DNA of 64,000 nt from positions 248,001 through 312,000 of the forward strand of contig NZ_JBHSBN010000001.1 of NCBI RefSeq assembly GCF_042650605.1, read 5' to 3'. The notes below the pieces were generated by a model. It saw only the letters and a list, made by a program, of their open reading frames with translations, was not told where the DNA came from and made no database searches. Positions within the stretch are counted from its first letter, which is position 1. Every line of letters starts with the position of its first letter. This document shows, piece by piece, positions 31,729 to 40,499 of this stretch. Source of the stretch: Micromonospora_J zhanjiangensis (GTDB lineage: Bacteria > Actinomycetota > Actinomycetes > Mycobacteriales > Micromonosporaceae). Made by a program: the position numbers and the translations under genes.

Positions 31729-33048
31729 GTGGACTGGGAGGTCGTCGTCGCGGGAGTGACGGGTGGCGCGCTGGCCGGACTGGCCGTCGCGCTCCTCATC
31801 CTGTGGCGTACGGGAGCCCGGCACGGCACACCGGCCGGCCGAGTGGGCTGGCGGGGTGTTCCCGGTACAGGGAGGTCGGCGATCGTCCAGGAAGAGCAGG
31901 ACCGGCTCGCCGAGCTGGGCCGCAAGAGTCTCGACTCGCTCCGGGCCGGGGTCGTGGTGCTCGACGGGGGCGACGTCCCGGTGCTGGTCAACCCGGCCGC
32001 CCGGGCGATGGGCCTGCTGCGCGCCGGTGCCGAACCGGGCACCGTCACGGCACACCCGATCCTGCGAACGGTGGCCGGGCAGGTACGCCGCACCGGGGTC
32101 CGCCGGGAGGTCGAGCTGGACGTGCCGCGGGGGCGACCCGGCGGGACCCAGGAACCCCTCGGCGTACACCTGCGGGCGATGGCCCTCGGCGGCGGGTACG
32201 TCGCGGTCGAGGCCGTCGACGTGACCGAGTCGCACCGGGTGGCCCGGGTCCGGCGGGACTTCGTGGCCAACGTGAGCCACGAGCTGAAGACCCCGATCGG
32301 TGCGCTGCAACTGCTGGCCGAGGCGCTGCTGGACGCGACCGCGCCGGCCGGCGCCGACGGCAGGGCGGACCCGGCCGGCGCCGGTCGCAGGGTCGGCATG
32401 GCCGACGACGTGGCCGCCGCGCGTCGGTTCGCCGAACGCATCCAGCACGAGTCGACCCGGCTCGGCCGGCTGGTCAACGAGCTGCTCGAACTCACCCGGT
32501 TGCAGGGCGCCGAGCCGCTGCCGGAACCCGCGCCGGTCGCGGTGGACTGGGTGCTGGCCGAGGTGATCGACCGGACCCGTACCGGGGCCGCCGCCCGCCG
32601 GATCGAGGTCGCCGCCGAGGGCCGGCGCGGCCTGACCGTGTACGGCAGCGACAGCCAGCTCGCCACCGCGGTCACCAACCTGGTGGAGAACGCCATCACG
32701 TACTCCGCGGCGGGGACCGAGGTCGTCGTCCGTACCGAGGCGGACGAGGAACACGTCGAGATCTCGGTGACCGACCAGGGCATCGGCATCGCGCCGGACG
32801 ACGTGGAGCGGATCTTCGAGCGATTCTACCGGGCGGACCACGCCCGGTCCCGGTCCACCGGCGGCACCGGGCTCGGCCTGGCGATCGTGAAGCACATCGC
32901 CACCAACCATGGCGGTCGGGTGCAGGTGTCGAGCACGCTTGGTGGCGGGTCGACGTTCACCCTGCGGTTGCCGGCCCGCCCACCGGACGCCTTCCTGCCG
33001 ACAGTCCTGTCGGATGAGATCGAGACCGGTCCGGCCGCGCTCCGTTAG
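31729..33048 (+). CDS. senX3: Phosphate-responsive sensor kinase SenX3
   Basis: A 439-aa kinase with one N-terminal membrane segment (about 4-25), a PAS-like region (SLDSLRAGVVVLDGGDVPVLVNPAARAM), a HisKA box with phospho-His184 in FVANVSHELKTPIGALQLLAEALLDA, and an HATPase with NLVENAITYS, DQGIGIAPDD and GGTGLGLAIVKHIATNHGG. A Gly/Ala-rich insert of about 25 residues follows the H-box. TACGAT (31717-31722) ends 6 nt before the GTG. It is followed by regX3 at 25 bp. Confidence 0.95.
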   Translation: MDWEVVVAGVTGGALAGLAVALLILWRTGARHGTPAGRVGWRGVPGTGRSAIVQEEQDRLAELGRKSLDSLRAGVVVLDGGDVPVLVNPAARAMGLLRAGAEPGTVTAHPILRTVAGQVRRTGVRREVELDVPRGRPGGTQEPLGVHLRAMALGGGYVAVEAVDVTESHRVARVRRDFVANVSHELKTPIGALQLLAEALLDATAPAGADGRADPAGAGRRVGMADDVAAARRFAERIQHESTRLGRLVNELLELTRLQGAEPLPEPAPVAVDWVLAEVIDRTRTGAAARRIEVAAEGRRGLTVYGSDSQLATAVTNLVENAITYSAAGTEVVVRTEADEEHVEISVTDQGIGIAPDDVERIFERFYRADHARSRSTGGTGLGLAIVKHIATNHGGRVQVSSTLGGGSTFTLRLPARPPDAFLPTVLSDEIETGPAALR

Positions 33049-33073
33049 GCCGGACAGAGGAAAGGAACTACCG

Positions 33074-33757
33074 TTGGCCCGCGTTCTCGTGGTCGAGGAT
33101 GAGGAGTCGTTCTCCGACGCCCTCTCCTACATGCTGCGCAAGGAAGGTTTCGAGGTCTCCGTCGCGCCGACCGGCACCGCCGCGCTGACCGAGTTCGACC
33201 GGACCGGCGCGGACATCGTGCTGCTCGACCTGATGCTGCCGGAGATGTCCGGAACCGAGGTGTGCCGGCAGCTGCGCCAGCGCTCACACGTGCCGATCAT
33301 CATGGTCACCGCCCGGGACAGCGAGATCGACAAGGTGGTCGGGCTGGAGATCGGCGCCGACGACTACGTCACCAAGCCGTACTCGCCGCGGGAACTGGTC
33401 GCCCGGATCCGGGCCGTGCTGCGCCGACAGACCGCCGAGGTGGTGGACGAGTCGGCGGCCACGTTGACCGCCGGACCGGTCCGGATGGACGTCGAGCGGC
33501 ACGTGGTCACCGTCGGCGGGAACGCGGTGCAGCTACCGCTGAAGGAGTTCGAACTGCTCGAACTGCTGCTGCGCAACGCCGGTCGGGTGCTCACCCGGGG
33601 ACAGTTGATCGACCGGGTGTGGGGGGCCGACTACGTCGGTGACACCAAGACCCTCGACGTACACGTGAAGCGGCTGCGCTCCAAGGTCGAACCGGAACCG
33701 TCCGCGCCGCGGTTCATCGTCACCGTCCGCGGGCTGGGCTACAAGTTCGAGCCGTGA
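33074..33757 (+). CDS. regX3: Response regulator RegX3
   Basis: A 227-aa OmpR/PhoB-type regulator. The receiver is VLVVEDEESFSDALSYML with Asp52 in IVLLDLMLPEMSG, Thr in IIMVTARDSE and Lys in DDYVTKPYSPREL. The winged helix is LPLKEFELLELLLRNAGRVLTRGQLIDRVWG...HVKRLRSKVE...TVRGLGYKF. The start is TTG 33074, six nt after an AAAGGAA, giving the family N-terminus ARVLVVEDE. It activates phosphate-starvation genes. Confidence 0.95.
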   Translation: MARVLVVEDEESFSDALSYMLRKEGFEVSVAPTGTAALTEFDRTGADIVLLDLMLPEMSGTEVCRQLRQRSHVPIIMVTARDSEIDKVVGLEIGADDYVTKPYSPRELVARIRAVLRRQTAEVVDESAATLTAGPVRMDVERHVVTVGGNAVQLPLKEFELLELLLRNAGRVLTRGQLIDRVWGADYVGDTKTLDVHVKRLRSKVEPEPSAPRFIVTVRGLGYKFEP

Positions 33758-33816
33758 CCGGGCCGGGGCGGTGCGGTCACCGCCCGCGGCGCGGCCGGCC
33801 GGCACCCGCGGCCCGG

Positions 33817-33834
33817 GCCCGCCCTTCGGCGGGC
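33817..33834 (+). terminator. Hairpin after regX3
   Basis: Stem GCCCGCC/GGCGGGC with a CTTC loop, 60 nt after the regX3 stop and before a TAGGCT hexamer (33857-33862) serving the lipoprotein gene. Confidence 0.5.
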
Positions 33835-33893
33835 CGCGCGTCCGGGAGGCGGTTGTTAGGCTTGCCGGTTCATCGACCGGAACGGGGAGAACC

Positions 33894-34385
33894 GTGTCAC
33901 GTAGTCGTACCGGCGCCGCCACGCTCACCCTGGCCGTGCTGACCGCGCTGGTCGGGGGCTGCGGATCGGCGGACGAGAGCGGAAAGCCGACGACCACCGA
34001 CCCGTCGTCCAGCGCGTCCGCGACGCCCGGCGCCGATGCGCAGGCGTCGCCCCGGGCCGCCGCGGACAACACCGACGACGTCTGTACGGCCGCGGCCGTG
34101 GCCATCGCCGAGGGCAGCAAGAAGATCGTCAAGCAGGCGACCGACTCGATCGGCAAGGAGACCGGCGAGGCCACCCGGAACAAGCAGATGCAGGCCACCT
34201 TCGCGGCCGTCGCCGACGACATCCGTGCACAGGCGGGAAAGGCGACCGACCCGGGGATCGGGGAGATCCTGCGGAAGGCGGCGACGGACGTCGACAAGGG
34301 CGCCAAGGCGGCCGACCCGGTGACGTTCCTCGGCACCGACTTCGTCCGGGTGCCCAAGGACCTCCAGCAGACCTGCCACTCCTGA
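33894..34385 (+). CDS. Small secreted lipoprotein
   Basis: A 163-aa protein. The signal peptide (SRSRTGAATLTLAVLTALVGGC) ends in the lipobox LVGGC, with lipidated Cys at residue 23. A Ser/Thr/Pro-rich linker follows, then a helical domain with two Cys (DDVCTAAAVAIAEGSKKIVKQ; LQQTCHS) that may pair. The family is not recognised. GGGGAG lies 5 nt before the GTG. It follows regX3 on the same strand but after a hairpin. Confidence 0.75.
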   Translation: MSRSRTGAATLTLAVLTALVGGCGSADESGKPTTTDPSSSASATPGADAQASPRAAADNTDDVCTAAAVAIAEGSKKIVKQATDSIGKETGEATRNKQMQATFAAVADDIRAQAGKATDPGIGEILRKAATDVDKGAKAADPVTFLGTDFVRVPKDLQQTCHS

Positions 34386-34409
34386 CCGATCCGCCGGCGG
34401 CCCGGCCGG

Positions 34410-35276
34410 TCAGGCGCGCGGTGGGGTGGCCGGTTCGCGGCCGCCGCTCTTCCTGCCGCGAGCGGGCTTCTCCGGAGTGGCCGGGTGCGGGGCGACCATG
34501 CCCTTGCTGCCCCGGGCCGCGCACAGCTCGGCCAGCTTCCGGTACGCCGCCTTGCCGATCAACGCCGTCAGCTCCGGCTCGTACGACACGTACATCGGTT
34601 CCCGGCCGACGTGCGCCTCCGGCGAGGAGGTGCACCACCAGTGCAGGTCGTGTCCACCCGCGCCCCAGCCGCGCCGGTCGAACTCGGACAGCGTCGAGAC
34701 CAGCACCTTGCTGTCGTCCGGCCGCTTGGACCACTCCTGGTCCCGGCGGACCGGCAACTGCCAGCAGACGTCCGGTTTGTACTCCAGGGGATGCGCACCG
34801 TCGCGCAGCGCCTGGGCGTGCAGCGCGCAACCACCGCCGCCCGGGAAGTCGGCGTCGTTCAGGAAGACGCACGGCCCGTCGGCCGAGCGGGTGGCCGTAC
34901 GCCGGGCCGGGGTCTTGCCGTCGACGGTGTCCATCTCGGTGTAGTTGCGGAAGCCGCGCCGGTGCCGCTGCCAGGTCTGCGGGGTGAGCTTCCGGGCCGC
35001 GGCGCGGACCCGCTTCTCGTCGTCGGCGTCGGTGAAGAAGGCGCCGTGCGAGCAGCACCCGTCCTCGGCCCGGCCGGCGACGATGCCGTGGCAGCCCTGG
35101 CCGAAGACGCACGTCCAGCGGGACATCAACCAGGTCAGGTCGGCCCGGATCAGATGCTCGGGATCGGCCGGGTCGACGAACTCCAGCCACTCCCGGGGAA
35201 AGTCGAGCGGAACCTCGCGGCTGCGGGGTTCGTCCGGGTCGTCGACGAGTCCGGAAAGTTCGGTGCGGCCTGCCAT
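34410..35276 (-). CDS. Conserved Cys-rich protein (Rv0495c-like)
   Basis: A 288-aa conserved actinobacterial protein with many Cys (RWTCVFGQGCHGIVAGRAEDGCCSHGAFF; GPCVFLNDADFPGGGGCALH; YKPDVCWQLP), a pattern that suggests metal or Fe-S binding as in YkgJ/DUF3109-type proteins. The basic tail ends GRKSGGREPATPPRA. TACGCT (plus 35283-35288) ends 6 nt before the ATG. It is divergent from the Ppx gene, the same arrangement as Rv0495c/Rv0496. Function unknown. Confidence 0.75.
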   Translation of the reverse strand: MAGRTELSGLVDDPDEPRSREVPLDFPREWLEFVDPADPEHLIRADLTWLMSRWTCVFGQGCHGIVAGRAEDGCCSHGAFFTDADDEKRVRAAARKLTPQTWQRHRRGFRNYTEMDTVDGKTPARRTATRSADGPCVFLNDADFPGGGGCALHAQALRDGAHPLEYKPDVCWQLPVRRDQEWSKRPDDSKVLVSTLSEFDRRGWGAGGHDLHWWCTSSPEAHVGREPMYVSYEPELTALIGKAAYRKLAELCAARGSKGMVAPHPATPEKPARGRKSGGREPATPPRA

Positions 35277-35355
35277 TACGCCAGCGTACGCCCGGTAAGT
35301 GCGGAACACCGGCCAGGCACGCACGCGCGGCGCGCGACCGCTTAGGGTCGGTGCC

Positions 35356-36300
35356 ATGCGGCTGGGTGTGCTCGACGTCGGTTCCAACACCGTCCACCTG
35401 CTCGTGGTGGACGCCCACCACGGCGCGCATCCGTGGCCGGCGCACTCGGAGAAATCGGTGCTGCGGCTGGCCGAACAGATCGGCCCGGACGGCGAGCTGA
35501 CCCGGGCCGGGGAGGACGCCCTGGTCGCCGCCGTGGCCGAGGCCCGCGCCGCGGCCGACCGGGCCGGCGTCGACGACCTGCTCACCTTCGCCACCTCGGC
35601 GGTCCGGGACGCCACCAACGCGCCGCAGGTGTTGGCCCGGGTACGCGCGCAGACGGGGGTGCGGCTGCGGGTGCTCTCCGGCGCCGACGAGGCCCGGATG
35701 ACCTTCCTCGCCGTCCGCCGGTGGTTCGGCTGGTCGGCCGGTCGGCTGCTGGTGCTGGACATCGGCGGCGGCTCGCTGGAGGTGGCCGCCGGCATCGACG
35801 AGCAGCCGGACGTCGCGCTCTCCGTCCCGCTGGGCGCCGGCCGGCTGTCCCGGGAACGGCTCCAGGTGGGCGAAGACACCGCGACGCCGCCGGCCGCCGA
35901 GCGGATCGAGAAACTCCGGGAGTACGTCGAGCAGACCCTCGACCCGGTACTGGAGAAGATGGGCCGGGCCGACTGGGAACGGCCGGTGGCCACCTCGAAG
36001 ACGTTCCGGATGCTGGCCCGGCTGGCCGGCGCGGCGCCGTCCGGGGCCGGCCTGTGGACCCGGCGGACGCTGACCCACACCGGGCTGCGGCAGGTGATCG
36101 GCTTCATCCGGCACATCCCACCGAGCCAACTGTCCGAACTGGAAGGGGTCGGCAGCAGCCGGGCCCACCAGTTGCTGGCCGGTGCGGTGGTGGCGGAGGC
36201 CGCCATGCGCCGGCTGGGCGTCGAATCGCTGGACATCTGTCCCTGGGCGCTGCGCGAGGGCGTCATCCTGCGCCGGCTGGATCAACTCGAACCGACGTGA
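35356..36300 (+). CDS. Ppx/GppA exopolyphosphatase
   Basis: A 314-aa ASKHA-fold phosphatase: RLGVLDVGSNTVHLLVVDAH (phosphate 1), LTFATSAVRDATN, LVLDIGGGSLEVAAG (phosphate 2) and the substrate loop SVPLGAGRLSRERL. Expected to hydrolyse polyphosphate or pppGpp, which fits the neighbouring phosphate regulators. It corresponds to mycobacterial Rv0496 (Ppx1). TAGGGT ends 7 nt before the ATG. Confidence 0.92.
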   Translation: MRLGVLDVGSNTVHLLVVDAHHGAHPWPAHSEKSVLRLAEQIGPDGELTRAGEDALVAAVAEARAAADRAGVDDLLTFATSAVRDATNAPQVLARVRAQTGVRLRVLSGADEARMTFLAVRRWFGWSAGRLLVLDIGGGSLEVAAGIDEQPDVALSVPLGAGRLSRERLQVGEDTATPPAAERIEKLREYVEQTLDPVLEKMGRADWERPVATSKTFRMLARLAGAAPSGAGLWTRRTLTHTGLRQVIGFIRHIPPSQLSELEGVGSSRAHQLLAGAVVAEAAMRRLGVESLDICPWALREGVILRRLDQLEPT

Positions 36301-36375
36301 TCTGCGCTGCGCCGACGGTCGTTTTGGGGCGGCTCGTCCCGGTGGCCGTCGCCGGGGAGGGCTACCCTGGGGTTC

Positions 36376-37182
36376 GTGAGTTCCCGTGTCCCCGTACTGC
36401 TGTCCAGCTCCTCGGTCTTCCCGGAGCCCACGGCGGCGGCCTTCGAGATGGCCGCCGCGCTGGGCTACGACGGCGTCGAGGTAATGGTCTGGACGGACGC
36501 GGTCAGCCAGGACGCCGGGGCGCTGCGGGGCCTTTCCGCCCACTACGGCGTACCGGTGCTGTCGGTGCACGCGCCGTGCCTGCTGGTCACCCAGCGGGTG
36601 TGGAGCCCGGACCCGTGGCAGCGGCTGCGCAAGGCCGCCGAGCTGGCCGAGACCCTCGAGGCCCCCACCGTCGTGGTGCACCCGCCGTTCACCTGGCAGC
36701 GGGACTACGCCCGGTCGTTCGTCGACGGGCTCGGCACGCTGGCCGGGCAGTTCGGCGGGCTGCGGGTCGCCGTGGAGAACATGTACCCGGTGAAGATGGC
36801 CGGCCGGCGGTTCGTGCCGTACCTGCCCGGCTGGGACCCGACCGCGACCGGCTACGACGCGTACACGCTCGACCTGTCGCACTGCGCCGCGGCGCACACC
36901 GACTCGGTCGAGATGGCCGACCGGATGGGCGCCGGACTGGCCCACGTCCACCTCGGCGACGGCACCGGCGAGGGCCGCGACGAGCACCTGGTGCCGGGCC
37001 GCGGCAACCAGCCGTGCGGCGAGCTGCTCGCCTCGCTGGCCGGTCGCGGCTTCACCGGCGCGGTCGCGGTCGAGGTGGCCACCCGGGGCGCCAAGAGCCG
37101 GCCCGACCGCGAGGCCGACCTGCGGGCGTCCCTGGAGTTCGCCCGCCAGCACCTGACCGCGTCCAGCCCGGTGGACGTCTGA
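36376..37182 (+). CDS. Sugar phosphate isomerase/epimerase-like TIM barrel
   Basis: A 268-aa AP_endonuc_2-type barrel: VLLSSSSVFPEPTAAAFEMAAALGYDGVEVMVW, then VLSVHAPCLL, TVVVHPPFTWQ, RVAVENMYPV, LDLSHCAAAHT and LAHVHLGDG, with the metal-ligand Glu/His/Asp positions retained. It corresponds to Rv0498. The substrate is unknown. TACCCT (36363-36368) ends 7 nt before GTG 36376, indicating a leaderless mRNA. Confidence 0.85.
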   Translation: MSSRVPVLLSSSSVFPEPTAAAFEMAAALGYDGVEVMVWTDAVSQDAGALRGLSAHYGVPVLSVHAPCLLVTQRVWSPDPWQRLRKAAELAETLEAPTVVVHPPFTWQRDYARSFVDGLGTLAGQFGGLRVAVENMYPVKMAGRRFVPYLPGWDPTATGYDAYTLDLSHCAAAHTDSVEMADRMGAGLAHVHLGDGTGEGRDEHLVPGRGNQPCGELLASLAGRGFTGAVAVEVATRGAKSRPDREADLRASLEFARQHLTASSPVDV

Positions 37183-37186
37183 CCGG

Positions 37187-37861
37187 TCAGCTCACCCGGG
37201 TCAGCGCCCCGCCGGCCCGTCCGGTCGGCGTGTCGGCCCGCCCGGCGGGTACCGCGGCAGGTGTCACCGTCCGCCCGGCGGCCGGGGCCGTCTCCGGTTC
37301 GGCCGGCGCGGGCTGCCCGGGTGCGCCGGTCCGCTCGCCACCGGCGGCCCGCTTGCGGGCCCGGTGGGCGGCCACGTGCGACCGGGTGGCGCAGCGTTCC
37401 GAGCAGAACCGCCGGCAGCAGTTCGAGGACGTGTCCAGGTAGACGTTGCGGCACCGGTCGTCGGCGCAGACGCCGAACCGGGCGCTGCCGTACTCGCACA
37501 GCCACACCGACAGACCCCAGGCGGCGCCCGCCAGGTATTCGGCGCTGACCGAGGCGCCCCGGCTGGTCACGTGCATGTGCCAGTCGCTGGAGTCGTGTCC
37601 GGAGATGCGCGGCTGGACCGGGAAGGCCTCCAGCAGCGCGTTCAGTTCGGCGACGGCGTCGGCGTCCCGGCCGGCGGTGCCGTACTCGAAGACGTCCCGT
37701 AGGCGCTTGCGCGCCCGCCGGAAGATTGCCACGTCCCGTTCGGTGACCTCGTCCCGCATCCAGGCGTTCTCCGCCGGGAAGATGGCACGCAGGTCGTCGA
37801 GGTCGTCCAGCCGCGCGTTGACAAGGTCAACCCCGGTCCGGGCGTACGCGTCGAAGTCCAC
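37187..37861 (-). CDS. CGNR zinc-finger (ABATE-type) regulator
   Basis: A 224-aa protein. The N-terminal ABATE-like helical domain (DFDAYARTGVDLVNARLDD; VAELNALLEAFPVQPRIS) is followed by the zinc finger GVCADDRCRNVYLDTSSNCCRRFCSERCATR at about 130-165, which departs from the canonical CGN(R) order but keeps the four Cys. The tail is basic and Ala/Pro-rich. It probably binds DNA. TACGGT (plus 37868-37873) ends 6 nt before the GTG. Confidence 0.85.
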   Translation of the reverse strand: MDFDAYARTGVDLVNARLDDLDDLRAIFPAENAWMRDEVTERDVAIFRRARKRLRDVFEYGTAGRDADAVAELNALLEAFPVQPRISGHDSSDWHMHVTSRGASVSAEYLAGAAWGLSVWLCEYGSARFGVCADDRCRNVYLDTSSNCCRRFCSERCATRSHVAAHRARKRAAGGERTGAPGQPAPAEPETAPAAGRTVTPAAVPAGRADTPTGRAGGALTRVS

Positions 37862-37879
37862 CCGACAACCGTAGACGAC

Positions 37880-39046
37880 TCACGGCCCCCGTGGCGCGTC
37901 CACGTAGTGGGGAAGGAACCGAGCGTACCCGTCGGTGATCAGCCCGGGGCTCTCCCGGATGCCGGCGCCGGCCGACTCGCCGTCCACCACCCAGCTGCCC
38001 AGCACCATCCGGTTGCCGGCGAAGTCGGGCAGCGCCCGGAACTCCTGGTAGCACCAGCCCTCCTCGCCGTAGCTGCCCGGATTGCTGATCTCGCCGCCGG
38101 CGGTGACGATCCGCACCGAGCCACCCTCCCGGCCGAGCAGCGGCTTCGCCACGTACTCGGACATTCCGCGCGGTGAGTCGAGAAACGCCGGCAGCAGGTA
38201 CGGGTGGTCCGGGTACAGCTCCCAGAGCACGGCCAGCAGCGCCTTGTTCGACAGCAGCAGCTTCCAGGCCGGCTCGATCCAGGTGGTCGGGGTGCCCGGC
38301 TCCAGCGCCGGCCGGCCGTACGGCTCGGCCAGCATCCACTCCCAGGGGTAGAGCTTGAAGCAGGTGGTGATCGGCTCGTCGGCGGCGTCGACGAACCGGC
38401 GACCCTCCCAGCCGATCTCCAGCATCGGCAGCAGTTCGGTCTTCAGGCCCGCCTGCCGGGCGGTCTCGGCCAGGTAGCCGGCGGTCATCAGATCCTCGCC
38501 GGTTTCCTCCTCGTTCGACCAGGCCACGTGCAGCCGCCGGTCGTGCAGCCCGGCGCCGATCCGGCCCCAGGTGCGGACCAGCAGCTCGTGCAGGCTGTTC
38601 CACTGGTCCAGGTCCGGCCGGGTGTCCTCCAGCCAGTACCACTGGATGATCGCCGCCTCGACCAGCGCGGTCGGCGTGTCGGCGTTGTACTCCAGCAGCT
38701 TCGGCGGCCACGAGCCGTCGTACCAGAGGTCGAACCGCCCGTACAGGCTGGGCGGACGCTCACGCAGGGACCGGCGGACGGCCTCGGCCGCCCACGGCGG
38801 GATGCCGAAGTCGGCGAACCGGTCGCGGGCCACCACGTGTTCGGCGGCGGCCACCGACATCTCGTGCAGTTCCTCCGTCGCCTCCTCCAGCCGGAGCACC
38901 TCGGCCAGGTCGAGCCGGTAGCAGGCGGTCTCGTCCCAGTACGACATGATCCCGCCGTCCGGCAGCTCGGTGTCGACGTAGACCAGCCCCTGGCCGCGTA
39001 CGGTGGCGTCCCAGTCCGGCCGGGGCGCCGAGTCCTCCCGACGCAC
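37880..39046 (-). CDS. Glutathionylspermidine synthase-like ATP-grasp protein
   Basis: A 388-aa GSP_synth-family ligase: RFDLWYDGSWPPKLLEYNADTPTALVEAAI, EEETGEDLMTAGYLAETARQAG, ITTCFKLYPWEWML, EPAWKLLLSNKALLAVLWELYP and KPLLGREGGSVRIV give the ATP-grasp and substrate sites. Stand-alone synthetase homologues such as YgiC occur without the amidase domain and their products are unknown. Actinomycetes make mycothiol rather than glutathione, so glutathionylspermidine is unlikely here. It follows a lipoprotein gene at 2 nt. Confidence 0.85.
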   Translation of the reverse strand: MRREDSAPRPDWDATVRGQGLVYVDTELPDGGIMSYWDETACYRLDLAEVLRLEEATEELHEMSVAAAEHVVARDRFADFGIPPWAAEAVRRSLRERPPSLYGRFDLWYDGSWPPKLLEYNADTPTALVEAAIIQWYWLEDTRPDLDQWNSLHELLVRTWGRIGAGLHDRRLHVAWSNEEETGEDLMTAGYLAETARQAGLKTELLPMLEIGWEGRRFVDAADEPITTCFKLYPWEWMLAEPYGRPALEPGTPTTWIEPAWKLLLSNKALLAVLWELYPDHPYLLPAFLDSPRGMSEYVAKPLLGREGGSVRIVTAGGEISNPGSYGEEGWCYQEFRALPDFAGNRMVLGSWVVDGESAGAGIRESPGLITDGYARFLPHYVDAPRGP

Positions 39047-39048
39047 GC

Positions 39049-39321
39049 TCAGCCGCCGCAGGAGGCCAGCTGGGTGCCGAACCCGCCGCGGTCGGGCAGC
39101 GCGGCGGTGGTTGTCTGCCCGCCGGTCGACCCGGTCGACCCGGCGGCCAGGACGGTCACCGAGCCGGCCGCCACGGTGACCCCGGCGGCGGAGGACCGCT
39201 TGCGGTCACTGTCGCAGCCGTCGCCGGTGGGGTCGCAGGCGGTGAGGCTGAGGGCCAGGGCGGTGACGGTGCCCAGCCGAACGCTGGTCGAGCGGAGCCG
39301 GCGGTGCGGAGTGCTGTTCAC
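39049..39321 (-). CDS. Small lipoprotein upstream of the GSP synthase-like gene
   Basis: A 90-aa protein. The signal peptide (RLRSTSVRLGTVTALALSLTAC) ends with lipobox LTAC, Cys near residue 29. The mature part is short, Thr/Gly/Ser-rich, with two further Cys (GDGCDSDRK; LASCGG). TACAAC ends 6 nt before the GTG. It is 2 nt from the ligase gene and so likely belongs to the same operon. Function unknown. Confidence 0.65.
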   Translation of the reverse strand: MNSTPHRRLRSTSVRLGTVTALALSLTACDPTGDGCDSDRKRSSAAGVTVAAGSVTVLAAGSTGSTGGQTTTAALPDRGGFGTQLASCGG

Positions 39322-39440
39322 GTGAACGTTGTAGCCGATCCGGACCAGTCCCGCCGCCCGGCCTCGGCGCCGGATCGCCGGCCAGCCCTTACCCGGGCCA
39401 CTGCCGCGACCGGTCGGGCGACGGAGGTTACTCTCAGCTC

Positions 39441-40361
39441 ATGCTCCGATCGGTCATCCTCGCCGCGGCCCGGTCATCCCGGGTCGAACGGCTCGTCGAG
39501 ACGGCCCCGTTCACCCGGGACGTCGTCCGCCGGTTCGTCGCCGGCACCGCCACCGACGACGCGCTGCGCGCCACCCGCGAGCTCGTCGGCGATGGACTCA
39601 CCGTCACCCTCGACTACCTGGGCGAGGACACCGTCATCGCCGAACAGGCGGCCACCGTCCGGGACGCCTACCTCGAACTGCTGGCCACGCTGTCGGCCGC
39701 CGGGCTGACCCCGGCCGCAGAGGTGAGCGTCAAGCTCTCCGCGCTCGGCCAGAAGTTCGACGAGCAGCTCGGCTACGACAACGCCCGGGCGATCTGCGCC
39801 GCGGCGGCCGAGGCCGGCACCACGGTCACCCTGGACATGGAGGACCACACCACCACCGACTCGACCCTGGACATCCTGGCCAAGCTGCGCGGCGACTTCC
39901 CGGGCACCGGCGCGGTGCTGCAGGCGTACCTGCGGCGGACCGAGTCCGACTGTCGGGAACTGGCCACCACCGGCTCCCGGGTACGGCTCTGCAAGGGCGC
40001 CTACAAGGAGCCGGAGTCGGTGGCCTACCAGTCGGCCGTCGAGGTGGACAAGTCGTACGTCCGGTGCATGAACATCCTCATGTCGGGTGACGGCTACCCG
40101 ATGCTGGCCACCCACGACCCGCGGCTGATCGCCATCGGCCAGGACCGGGCCCGCTGGTTCGACCGGGACGTGAACTCCTTCGAGTTCCAGATGCTGTACG
40201 GTATCCGCCCCGAGGAGCAGGCCCGGCTGGCCGCGCAGGGGCACACCGTCCGGGTCTACGTCCCCTACGGCGACGAGTGGTACGGCTACCTGATGCGCCG
40301 CCTCGCCGAGCGCCCCGCCAACCTCGCCTTCTTCACCCGCGCCCTGGTCTCCCGCAGATAG
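39441..40361 (+). CDS. Proline dehydrogenase
   Basis: A 306-aa monofunctional FAD-dependent proline dehydrogenase (PutA N-half type), oxidising proline to pyrroline-5-carboxylate. Barrel motifs include VSVKLSALGQKFDEQ, VTLDMEDHTTTDSTL, AVLQAYLRRTESDC, RVRLCKGAYKEPESVAYQ and RVYVPYGDEWYGYLMRRLAERP. No pyrroline-5-carboxylate dehydrogenase is adjacent. TACTCT (39429-39434) ends 6 nt before the ATG. Confidence 0.93.
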   Translation: MLRSVILAAARSSRVERLVETAPFTRDVVRRFVAGTATDDALRATRELVGDGLTVTLDYLGEDTVIAEQAATVRDAYLELLATLSAAGLTPAAEVSVKLSALGQKFDEQLGYDNARAICAAAAEAGTTVTLDMEDHTTTDSTLDILAKLRGDFPGTGAVLQAYLRRTESDCRELATTGSRVRLCKGAYKEPESVAYQSAVEVDKSYVRCMNILMSGDGYPMLATHDPRLIAIGQDRARWFDRDVNSFEFQMLYGIRPEEQARLAAQGHTVRVYVPYGDEWYGYLMRRLAERPANLAFFTRALVSRR

Positions 40362-40420
40362 CGCGCCCCCGCCTCGCCGACCCCGCTCGCGCCGGCCCCG
40401 CTCGCCGCCTTCATGATCAT

Positions 40421-40469
40421 TGACAGTTTTTCGGCTCCTCCAACGGCGTGTCGAGCCGAAAAACTGCCA
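40421..40469. terminator. 17-bp-arm hairpin with U/A-runs between convergent genes
   Basis: Arms 40421-40437 and 40453-40469 pair at 16 of 17 positions and contain TTTTT and AAAAA. The 15-nt loop CTCCAACGGCGTGTC shares CGGCGTGTC with the loop of the 2851-2913 hairpin. It lies between the proline dehydrogenase and DivIVA-like stops, so it is well placed as a bidirectional terminator. Confidence 0.7.
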
Positions 40470-40499
40470 GCGTTCATTCGTTGCCGGGGTGGCCGCTGG

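Noticed and set aside
34129..37152. 1007-codon open frame on the minus strand
   Set aside because: It runs antisense to the Ppx and isomerase genes and through the Rv0495c-like gene in another frame. It is an artefact of G/C-rich third positions; the product is low-complexity and has no domains.
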